A stretch of DNA of 64,000 nt from Paenibacillus sp. SY21-1 (lineage in GTDB: Bacteria; Bacillota; Bacilli; Paenibacillales; Paenibacillaceae): NCBI RefSeq assembly GCF_005222705.1, contig NZ_STGF01000035.1, forward strand, positions 1-64,000, given 5' to 3'. Below, one piece after another: positions 8,516 to 15,292 of this stretch; positions within the stretch are counted from its first letter, which is position 1; every line of letters begins with the position of its first letter. Under the pieces are notes generated by a model. The model saw nothing but the letters and a program-made list of their open reading frames with translations. It was not told the DNA's origin and did not search any database. Both the position numbers and the translations under genes were made by a program.

Positions 8516-11500
8516 ATGGATGCTGAACAAACAGTCGTAACGGTTGATATATATGGCGTGCAATATAAACTAAAGGGCCATTCCAACCCAGAATATATGA
8601 AAAAAGTGGCAGGCTCCATCGACGATAGCATGAAAAAGCTGGCCAAGGGCTACCCGAGGCTGGATATGCCTCGGCTTGCGGTTCTGTCCGCCGTGCAAAT
8701 TACGGAAGAGGTGTTTCGTCTTCGCAAAGACAATACCCGCCTGCAGGAGGAAGAGGCCAGGCTGGGCGAACTGGAGCGCCGCTATGAGTTGACCGTTAGG
8801 CAGGCGGCGGAGCTGGAAAGCAGGCTGGAGGATGCTCGCGTCAAGGCGGCAGAGGAACTAAGCGCGGCGAAGGAAGCGGCGGAAGCGGAGCTGGCGGAGA
8901 AGATTGCGCTTATTACCGAGCAATCGGAATCGCAGCAGGCTGCCGCGGCGGAAGCGATGAAGGCACAGGAAGCGACGATTGTCCGGTTAACCCAGGAAAA
9001 TGTAGAGCGGATCTCCGCGCTCCGCGCAAAAAAGGACGAGCAGCTGGCGGAGCTAGGCAAGCTGCATGAGGCGCAGCTTGCGCAGCTGCAAGAGGAGAAG
9101 GATGCCGAGCTTCTGCTTCTGCTTGAAGAGAAGGAAACGGCGCTGTCAAGCTTGCAAAGCGAGCGGGAAGCTGAGCTTCAGCGTCTGCAGGAAGAACGGG
9201 AGCAGGCAATTGCAGGCTTGCTGGACGAAAAAACTGCGGCTCTCGCAAGCTTGCGGGAAGAGAAGGAAGCGGAGCTGGCCGAGCTGAAGCAGAAAACCGA
9301 TGCCGAACTTGCAGAGCTGCTGCAGGATTTGGAGACGAAGCGCGAGGCATTCATCCGCGAGCAGGAAAGTCAGCTGCAAGAGCTCAGGCTGCTGAAGGAG
9401 GAGGAGCTTGCCTCTGTTCGGGAGCAGAAGGAGCGCGAGCTTGGAACGCTCAAGGAAGAAGCTGAAATGGAACTGGCCGTCTTGCGGGAAGAACACGCGT
9501 TGGAGCTTGAAGCGTTGAAATCAAGTCAGGACGACGAGTTATCGGGGCTGAACGAGCGGAAAGAAACGGAGCTTCTTGCGCTGAAGCAAGCGTTGGATGC
9601 GGAGCTTGCAGGCTTGCAGGAGCAGAAGGATGCCGAGCTTGCTGCTTTGAAGGAAGAGCACGAGGTGGAGCTTGCCGTTTTGCGAGAAGAAAAGGAAGCT
9701 GAGCTTGCGGCGTTAGAAGCAGAGAAGGGGCATGCGCTCTCTTCGCTGAATGACAAAAAGAATGCCGAGCTGCGGCAAGCCAAACAAGAGCAATATGAGG
9801 CCTTGCTAAGCGAGAAGGAAGCGGAGCTTGCCGAGCTGTCGAAGCAGCACGAGACAGAGCTGGAGCGGCTAAAAGCGGAGCACGAGAGTCTGTATGCGCA
9901 GCTGCAGCTCGAGAAGGAATCCGAGCTGGCCGAGCAGACAAAGCAGCACGAGACAGAGCTGGAGCGGCTAAAGGCGGAGCGCGAGAGTCTGTATGCGCAG
10001 CTGCAGCTCGAGAAGGAATCCGAGCTGGCCGAGCAGGCAAAGCAGCACGAGACCGCGTTGGAGCGACTAAAGGCGGAGCACGAGAGTCTGTATGCGCAGC
10101 TGCAGCTCGAGAAGGAATCCGAGCTGGCCGAGCAGGCGAAGCAGCATGAAGCCGAGCAGGAGCGGCTAAAAGCGGAGCATGAAAGCCGTTATGCACAGCT
10201 GCTGTCCGAGAAGGAAACGGAGCTTACGCTGTCCGTGGATGAGCATGCAGCGGAATTAGAGGCGGAAAAAGCGGCTTTTGAACAACGAATGGTTGCGCTT
10301 GAGCAGGAGTGGCAGCATAAATGGACTGAGCGCGAAGAACGGCTGCAAGAGCAGGCCGAAGCTGCGAGGCTGGAAAACGAGCTTCTGGCAAAGGAACGGG
10401 AGGAAGCGCATCAGGCTGCAGTATCCCGTATTGAACAGACGTTTCAGGCGGATCTTGAACGTCGGCGAAACGGATGGTTCGAGGAGCGCGATCGGCTGCT
10501 GGCGCAATTGGAAGAGCTGCGCGAGAAAGCGGAGGCGGAGCAGGAAGCGCTGAAGCGGCGCCTAGCGGAAGCAGAGGAGCAACTGCTGCATGCGTTGGAG
10601 CAGGAGGAGGCATCCCGTGGCAGCTATGCGGAGCTTGAGCGGCAAAGCCGCGACCTTGAAGCTCAGCTTGGCGAATTGCTGAAGGAGCAGGAGGAAGCGC
10701 GCCATCGTGTCGCCGAGCTGGAGGAAAGCAGGAGGGCAGCCACAGAACGGATTGCCGAGCTTGAACATTTGCTGCTTGAGGAACGCGGCCGCGCGGCCGC
10801 TTCCGACGAGCAAACGCAGCTCCTGCAAACCAGACTGCAGGAAGCGCAAGAGAAGGAATTGCAGCAAAGCGGCAAATTGCTTCAATACGAAGAATTGCAG
10901 CAGCAATATGAAGAGCAGCTGCTGCAGCTCCAGCTGGAGCAGGAGGAGGCTGGTCAGCTTCTCGAGCGGGAAAGGGAGCAAGCTGTCCATCGTTTAGAAG
11001 CGGAGCTGAAGCGCCAGCATGAGGAGCTGATAGCGGAATCCGAGCGTAAGCAACAGGAGGCGCTTCGTCAGCAAGCGGAGGAAGCGGAGCGCGAGCGGCA
11101 GGACGCGCTTCGTCAGCAAGCGGAGGAAGCGGAGCGCGAGCGGCAGGATGCGCTTCGTCAGCAAGCAGAGGAAGCAGAACGTGAGCGGCAGGAGTTGCTG
11201 CGGCAACTAGCCGAAGCGGCAGAGCGCGAGCGTCAAGGCCTGCTGGAACTGGAAGCAAGCCGACGCGAGCTCGAACGAGTCGAAGCGGCAGGCTTGGAGC
11301 AGCTTGAGAAGCAGCAAGCGGAGCAAGCCGAGGCGCTAAGGCAGCAGCGGGACGAATATGTGAGCGAAGGCGAACGTCAATTTGAGCTTTTTGAGGAGCA
11401 GGCGCGGCAGTTGCGTGACACTCACGAAGCTGAAATGGCTGAGCTTCGGCACACGCTTTCCGTTTCGCATGAGGAACGGCTTCGTTTTGTGGAAGCGGAA

Positions 11501-12973
11501 AACGACGAGTTGTTCAAGCAATTGGCTGCTGAAAACAGCGAGCGTCTGGAGCAATTGCAGACAGAGCAGGAAGCACGGATTGCGCAGCTTATCGAATCGC
11601 ATGAAGAAGCGCGAAAACAGACGGCCCTGCAGCTGCAGCAATGGGAAGCGGCAGCGGCGAATAAAGATCAGCTGATCCATGAAGCCGAGGAACGTTTACG
11701 GAATGCGATTGACAATTACGAGGAGCGTTTGAAGGACAGCTCGGAATTGTCGTCTGCGCAGCAAGCTGACTTTGAACAACGCCTAGCTGAGACCGCCAGG
11801 GAGATGGAGCATGTCGCAGAGCGCGCAAGGCAGTACCGCGAAGAGGCCGAAACCATTCGTGAGCAAGCGCTTCATGCGGAGCAGCAGCTTAAAGATCAGG
11901 CATCGCGCGTGGAAAATCAGCTGAAGGAGGAGCTGGAGCTTTACGAGCTTCAGCTGGCAGAAGCTGAGGAGCTGTCGCGCAAGCAGCAGGCCGATTTGGA
12001 GAGAAGGCTGAAAGAGGCTGAGGAAGACCGCAATCGTCATGCTGAACAGGCGGAGGGCTTGCGACAGCAGCTGGAGCAGCTTGATCAGCTCAGGGCTGCA
12101 CTCCATGAAGCAGAAACGGAGCTGGAGCGTTCCAGGGCCGACTATGAGCAACGTATGGCTGCGTTGGCCGAGGAGCAAGAGACGAAGCTCAGGGAATGGC
12201 AAGCCGACCAGGATGAGCTGTTCCATCAGCAGCGACATGATCATGCCAGCGAGCAAGCACGCTGGAGAACGCAGCTGGAGGCATGGGAGGCCGAGGCTTT
12301 ATCCTTGAAGGAGGAAAGGCAGCGATTGGAGGCCGACCTTCGCAGCTTGTCCGCATCCGTTGAAGAGAACGAACAGGCTCATGAGAAGGAATTGAATAAG
12401 CTGCAAGCGCATCTGCAGGAGCTGACGGAGCAGTTGGAGTTGACCGCGGCCCGCGAACGTATTGCCGGACAGCAATTGGAAGCGTTAATCGGGCGCGAGC
12501 GACAGGCGAGTCAGCAGCTTGAAGCGGCGACGGAGCGCGAACGCGAGTTGAGCGAGCTTTTGAAGCAAGAGCATCAACTGGCCGAGCAAATGGCGGGCGA
12601 AGCGGAACGGCTGGAGCTCCGTGTGCAGGAAATCATGGAAGGCGAGCGCCAGTTGGCCGCGCAGCTTGAGCAAATGAGGCAAGAGGCTGCGGCCGCCGTA
12701 GACCGCTCCGGCAGCTTGAACGAACATGCCGAGGCGCTTGCCCGGGAACGGGACGAGGCGCTGGAGCGAGCGAGCCGACTGGCAGGCGAGCGCGACGAAG
12801 CGGCACAAGAAGCGCAATCGCTGAGCTATGAACGCGAGGAAGCGGCGTTGGAAGCGGAACGGCTGAAGCTGGAGCACAATCAGCTGCTTGATCAGCATCA
12901 CAGGTTGAAGAACGAATATTCAAAGCTTCAAACCGAGTATAATGAATGGATTGAGCTTATCGAGCAGAGCTAG
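8516..12973 (+). CDS. zapA: Giant ZapA-domain coiled-coil protein
   Basis: A 1,485-residue protein. Residues 1-95 are a recognisable ZapA domain (VVTVDIYGVQYKLKG, NPEYMKKVAGSIDDSMKKL, RLAVLSAVQITEEVFRLRKDN), the FtsZ-ring-binding module. ZapA proteins are normally about 90-130 residues, ending in one short coiled coil. Here the coil continues for about 1,390 residues rich in Glu, Leu, Ala, Gln and Arg. I see no proline after about residue 52 and no cysteine anywhere. The pitch is not heptad: residues 149-423 read as 25 consecutive 11-residue units. Residues 433-564 are four 33-residue repeats and 851-910 four 15-residue repeats. ATG 8516 has GGAGG at 8502-8506. The position after pheT and before mutS2 is the usual zapA position in Firmicutes. 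A Z-ring-anchored long rod is my inference. Confidence 0.85.
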   Translation: MDAEQTVVTVDIYGVQYKLKGHSNPEYMKKVAGSIDDSMKKLAKGYPRLDMPRLAVLSAVQITEEVFRLRKDNTRLQEEEARLGELERRYELTVRQAAELESRLEDARVKAAEELSAAKEAAEAELAEKIALITEQSESQQAAAAEAMKAQEATIVRLTQENVERISALRAKKDEQLAELGKLHEAQLAQLQEEKDAELLLLLEEKETALSSLQSEREAELQRLQEEREQAIAGLLDEKTAALASLREEKEAELAELKQKTDAELAELLQDLETKREAFIREQESQLQELRLLKEEELASVREQKERELGTLKEEAEMELAVLREEHALELEALKSSQDDELSGLNERKETELLALKQALDAELAGLQEQKDAELAALKEEHEVELAVLREEKEAELAALEAEKGHALSSLNDKKNAELRQAKQEQYEALLSEKEAELAELSKQHETELERLKAEHESLYAQLQLEKESELAEQTKQHETELERLKAERESLYAQLQLEKESELAEQAKQHETALERLKAEHESLYAQLQLEKESELAEQAKQHEAEQERLKAEHESRYAQLLSEKETELTLSVDEHAAELEAEKAAFEQRMVALEQEWQHKWTEREERLQEQAEAARLENELLAKEREEAHQAAVSRIEQTFQADLERRRNGWFEERDRLLAQLEELREKAEAEQEALKRRLAEAEEQLLHALEQEEASRGSYAELERQSRDLEAQLGELLKEQEEARHRVAELEESRRAATERIAELEHLLLEERGRAAASDEQTQLLQTRLQEAQEKELQQSGKLLQYEELQQQYEEQLLQLQLEQEEAGQLLEREREQAVHRLEAELKRQHEELIAESERKQQEALRQQAEEAERERQDALRQQAEEAERERQDALRQQAEEAERERQELLRQLAEAAERERQGLLELEASRRELERVEAAGLEQLEKQQAEQAEALRQQRDEYVSEGERQFELFEEQARQLRDTHEAEMAELRHTLSVSHEERLRFVEAENDELFKQLAAENSERLEQLQTEQEARIAQLIESHEEARKQTALQLQQWEAAAANKDQLIHEAEERLRNAIDNYEERLKDSSELSSAQQADFEQRLAETAREMEHVAERARQYREEAETIREQALHAEQQLKDQASRVENQLKEELELYELQLAEAEELSRKQQADLERRLKEAEEDRNRHAEQAEGLRQQLEQLDQLRAALHEAETELERSRADYEQRMAALAEEQETKLREWQADQDELFHQQRHDHASEQARWRTQLEAWEAEALSLKEERQRLEADLRSLSASVEENEQAHEKELNKLQAHLQELTEQLELTAARERIAGQQLEALIGRERQASQQLEAATERERELSELLKQEHQLAEQMAGEAERLELRVQEIMEGERQLAAQLEQMRQEAAAAVDRSGSLNEHAEALARERDEALERASRLAGERDEAAQEAQSLSYEREEAALEAERLKLEHNQLLDQHHRLKNEYSKLQTEYNEWIELIEQS
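8960..9784 (+). repeat. Hendecad array, 33-bp period, inside the zapA fusion
   Basis: Residues 149-423 divide without gaps into 25 units of 11, for example EEKETALSSLQ, SEREAELQRLQ, EEREQAIAGLL, DEKTAALASLR, EEKEAELAELK. Acidic residues recur at positions 1-5 and Leu/Ala at 6, 7 and 10. Eleven-residue periodicity gives an almost straight or right-handed coiled coil. Confidence 0.85.
9812..10207 (+). repeat. Four tandem 99-bp repeats inside the zapA fusion
   Basis: Unit starts are at 9812, 9911, 10010 and 10109, exactly 99 bp apart. Each encodes 33 residues (EKESELAEQ, KQHETELERLKAE, then ESLYAQLQL). Units 2 and 3 are almost identical at DNA level, which suggests recent duplication. Thirty-three residues equal three hendecads. 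Confidence 0.95.
11066..11245 (+). repeat. Four tandem 45-bp repeats inside the zapA fusion
   Basis: Unit starts are at 11066, 11111, 11156 and 11201. The encoded unit is RQQAEEAERERQDAL (15 residues, 11+4). The first two DNA copies are nearly identical and the fourth is diverged (RQLAEAAERERQGLL). Confidence 0.93.
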
Positions 12974-12986
12974 CTCTTATCGGCAA

Positions 12987-13049
12987 AAAACACCTCGTAT
13001 GCTTCCATAGCAGTCGGATAGCGACTGCTTGGATCATGCGAGGTGTTTT
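12987..13049. terminator. Bidirectional compound terminator
   Basis: The outer arms AAAACACCTCGTATG (12987-13001) and CATGCGAGGTGTTTT (13035-13049) pair. An inner hairpin AGCAGTCG-gatag-CGACTGCT lies between them. It separates the zapA fusion gene from the convergent SDR gene. Confidence 0.85.
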
Positions 13050-13115
13050 GTTTCCGGTTGTTCCCGGTTTTAATTATGCGCTTTGCTGCAGTAAAGCCCG
13101 GGAGCAGATAGGCGA

Positions 13116-13796
13116 CTATCCGTACGAGACAATCGTTCCGGTTGCTCCGCCCGGAGGCAAGGTAGCGAGCCGGATTAGATCGGGCGTTACGACGTCCGGA
13201 TTTTTGCCAATCGTATGCATTTCGGTACGCAGGGCACCGGGGTTGTAGAGATTGACGAGAATGCCGTAATCGTATTCTTCATCGGCAATCGTTCTCGTTA
13301 ACGATTCTAGTCCGGCCTTCGCGGCGCTATAAGCGGCAAAGCCGCCAGAGCCATTCTGCGATAATCCGGAGGTAATATTGATGATTCGACCGTATTTGCG
13401 CTGTCGCATGAACGGCAGCACCGCTTTGGACAGCAAGAAAGGTCCGGTCAGATTTACGGCGATCTGATTATGCCATTCATCCGAAGACTGTCCGAGCACA
13501 GTTCCGGGCTCCAGCACAGCGGCGTTGTTGAGCAGCACGTCAATTTGACCAAGCCGTTCAATTGCCGTATTTACGGCCTGCTGCACTTGCCCTTCATCGG
13601 ATACATCCGTCTGAATGACACAGCTGTCCTTGCCGGATTTTGTTCTAATAATGCGAGCGCTTTCCTCCAGCTTCTCGAGACGACGGCCCAACAGAACGAC
13701 TTCGGCTCCCGCTTCCGCAAAAGAAACAGCAGCTGCGCGTCCGAGCCCTGTACCGGCTCCGCTAATGACGGCCACTCGATGATTTAATGCCCCCAT
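13116..13796 (-). CDS. SDR family NAD(P)-dependent oxidoreductase
   Basis: A 226-residue classical short-chain dehydrogenase/reductase. The nucleotide-binding motif is SGAGTGLG at residues 12-19. NNAAV and the catalytic YSAAK motif are present, with an upstream Ser in NITSG. GRR after the second strand (LLGRR) suggests NADPH preference. It ends PPGGATGTIVSYG, slightly shorter than the usual 240-250 residues but complete. The closest well-known relatives are FabG-like 3-oxoacyl-ACP reductases, and the substrate is not predictable. Start ATG 13796 follows GGGAGGG on the minus strand. It forms its own unit, facing the zapA terminator. Confidence 0.92.
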   Translation of the reverse strand: MGALNHRVAVISGAGTGLGRAAAVSFAEAGAEVVLLGRRLEKLEESARIIRTKSGKDSCVIQTDVSDEGQVQQAVNTAIERLGQIDVLLNNAAVLEPGTVLGQSSDEWHNQIAVNLTGPFLLSKAVLPFMRQRKYGRIINITSGLSQNGSGGFAAYSAAKAGLESLTRTIADEEYDYGILVNLYNPGALRTEMHTIGKNPDVVTPDLIRLATLPPGGATGTIVSYG

Positions 13797-13883
13797 ATCG
13801 GCATCCCTCCCGCATGATCGGCAGACTTGTGATTATATTAGCAAAGGATAGGCGGAGTGAAAAGAGGGAATTCATCCGAAAAA

Positions 13884-13915
13884 AATCCGAATGGAGCGAA
13901 AGCCCTATTCGGATT
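13884..13915 (-). terminator. Terminator of the cupredoxin lipoprotein gene
   Basis: AATCCGAAT (13884-13892) pairs with ATTCGGATT (13907-13915). Read on the minus strand, the stem is followed by a run of seven T. It lies just after the stop of the lipoprotein gene. Confidence 0.8.
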
Positions 13916-13927
13916 GCGTAGTTTCGT

Positions 13928-14329
13928 TTAAACGACGATCAGCTTGGTTTTCATTTTGGTATGACCGCTGCCGCAAGGAACATTGCAGATTATTTCGTAT
14001 TCGCCAGGCTCGGCAATCGTGACAGCTACGGTTTTGCCGTTCGGAATGTTATATTCCGTTTTGCGGATTTGCAATCCGTGAAGGCCGTCAATGGAATCAA
14101 GCTTGATATTGGTCGCTTCTCCGGCTTTAATCTTATATTCGGATTTGTCGAATTTGTAGTTGGAGGCGGTAATGACAATTTCGCCTGCTGCAGCTCCGCC
14201 TTCTCCGGCTGAGGTTTCGACGCTATCGGTCGGACTTGCCGCAGTGCCTTCATTGCCTTTATTCGTTCCGCAAGCTGCAAGGACGATAACCAGACACATG
14301 GCGCTTGCAAACAGTAACCATTTTTTCAT
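13928..14329 (-). CDS. Cupredoxin-fold lipoprotein with CuA-type motif
   Basis: A 133-residue lipoprotein. The signal peptide ends in lipobox LAAC with acylated Cys20. A low-complexity linker follows (21-48), then one cupredoxin domain (49-133). The C-terminal motif is C115-x3-C119-x3-H123-x2-M126 with an upstream H84. This is the ligand pattern of the binuclear CuA centre in cytochrome c oxidase subunit II and N2O reductase. Here it is a free surface-attached domain with no membrane helices. Electron transfer or copper delivery to an oxidase is a reasonable guess; no oxidase genes are adjacent. AAGGAG lies 12 bases before the start on the minus strand. It has its own terminator. Confidence 0.85.
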   Translation of the reverse strand: MKKWLLFASAMCLVIVLAACGTNKGNEGTAASPTDSVETSAGEGGAAAGEIVITASNYKFDKSEYKIKAGEATNIKLDSIDGLHGLQIRKTEYNIPNGKTVAVTIAEPGEYEIICNVPCGSGHTKMKTKLIVV

Positions 14330-14757
14330 AGTGGAATTATGCTCCTTTTTGTCAAGTTGTACTAAATTTTTGGAACCTGATCGCCATTTGGCAAGTAAGT
14401 CTTATTGGAAATATAAGAATTTTGAATGGGATTTCTTATCTTCCGTGTTATTTGTACATTTGCCGTCCGCCTTGCCGAAGCAGAACGGCGAAGACGATTC
14501 TGATCGCGACTATGGCCAGTCAGGTACACTATGCTAGTATAACCTAAATTTGTCCAAAAACATGTGACAGCTCTATGACATCGTGAAGGACTGCAAGGAA
14601 TTGCACAGCCGAAAACATAAATCAGCCCCAAGCTGCCGCAACAGGCAGGGGCTGATTGTGCTCAAGCAGCAACTTTAGAATTCGTTGGCCTGCAAGCTTT
14701 CATCGCTTGGATGCGGCCAACTTGGCGCTGTTCATTCGGGCTTGGGAATTTCGGGAG
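14330..14757. other. Gene-free stretch between lipoprotein and holin-like genes
   Basis: About 430 bases with no supported gene. It holds the upstream region of the cupredoxin lipoprotein gene and, at 14620-14657, a hairpin that should end the holin-like gene. Open frames here have no ribosome binding site. Confidence 0.6.
14620..14657 (-). terminator. Terminator of the holin-like gene
   Basis: AATCAGCCCC (14620-14629) pairs with GGGGCTGATT (14648-14657), a 10-bp perfect stem. On the minus strand it is followed by TATGTTTTC, a modest T-rich tail. Confidence 0.7.
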
Positions 14758-15111
14758 TTAGCTTCTTCTCCCTGCCTCATACGGTGTGCTGACCGGAATG
14801 AACAAGTCGATCAGACCGATAACGAGTGCTGCAAGTATGGCGCCAAGCAGGGTGACCGACACTCCGCCTACGATAAATTGGGCGATCCAGATGACGGCCG
14901 CACTGGCCAGAAAGCCAACAATGCCGCGTCCAAACGGCGTTACTTTTTTGCCGAAAACCCCTTCTACGATCCAGCCGAGCGCAGCGATGACGAGCGCAAG
15001 GAGCAAGGCGCTCCAGAAGCCGCCTACGCTAAACTGCGGAACGATAAAGCCGACCAGCATGAGCACCAGCGCGGCAACAATAAAGCGGACAACATGGCCT
15101 AGAAAAGTCAT
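14758..15111 (-). CDS. Holin-like (YvlD-type) membrane protein
   Basis: A 117-residue, very hydrophobic protein with about four membrane segments (near residues 6-26, 30-50, 60-82, 84-106). It resembles the YvlD / 'phage holin family IV' proteins that are chromosomal in Bacillus relatives; the holin label is by family name only. There is no phage context here. Start ATG 15111 has AAGGAGG about 10 bases upstream on the minus strand, so the open frame further upstream is not used. It is transcribed divergently from mutS2 across a 180-base gap. Confidence 0.8.
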   Translation of the reverse strand: MTFLGHVVRFIVAALVLMLVGFIVPQFSVGGFWSALLLALVIAALGWIVEGVFGKKVTPFGRGIVGFLASAAVIWIAQFIVGGVSVTLLGAILAALVIGLIDLFIPVSTPYEAGRRS

Positions 15112-15260
15112 TGGAATGAGCCTCCTTAAGCGAATGGTTAAAGCTTGTTTTGACTGAATACAACAGGTCATGCAAGTTATTCGCTTTTAGGTTGTTCAAA
15201 GGCTTGCGCTTTTATGTATGATTCGTTGGAGAGAGCTGTGCATACAAGCTGCCGTTCGGC

Positions 15261-15266
15261 TATAAT
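15261..15266 (+). promoter_or_regulatory. Candidate -10 element of mutS2
   Basis: TATAAT lies 27 bases before the mutS2 start. No convincing -35 was found 16-18 bases upstream (the bases there read GTGCAT), so this is tentative. Confidence 0.4.
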
Positions 15267-15292
15267 AGGAAGGCGAGAGGAGTGTTACCGAA

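Noticed and set aside
9812..10207. Possible CRISPR or mobile repeat
   Set aside because: 99-bp units are contiguous, in frame and coding, with no spacers.
9450..11258. Long minus-strand open frames (up to 344 codons) opposite the zapA fusion
   Set aside because: They arise from the Glu/Leu/Ala/Arg-rich repetitive coding of the plus-strand gene; translations are Pro/Ala/Arg/Leu low-complexity and lack ribosome sites.
14656..15102. Plus-strand frames opposite the holin-like gene
   Set aside because: No ribosome site; the minus-strand frame gives a clean four-segment membrane protein with AAGGAGG.
14758..15111. Prophage signal from the 'holin' family name
   Set aside because: No other phage genes nearby; this family is common on chromosomes.
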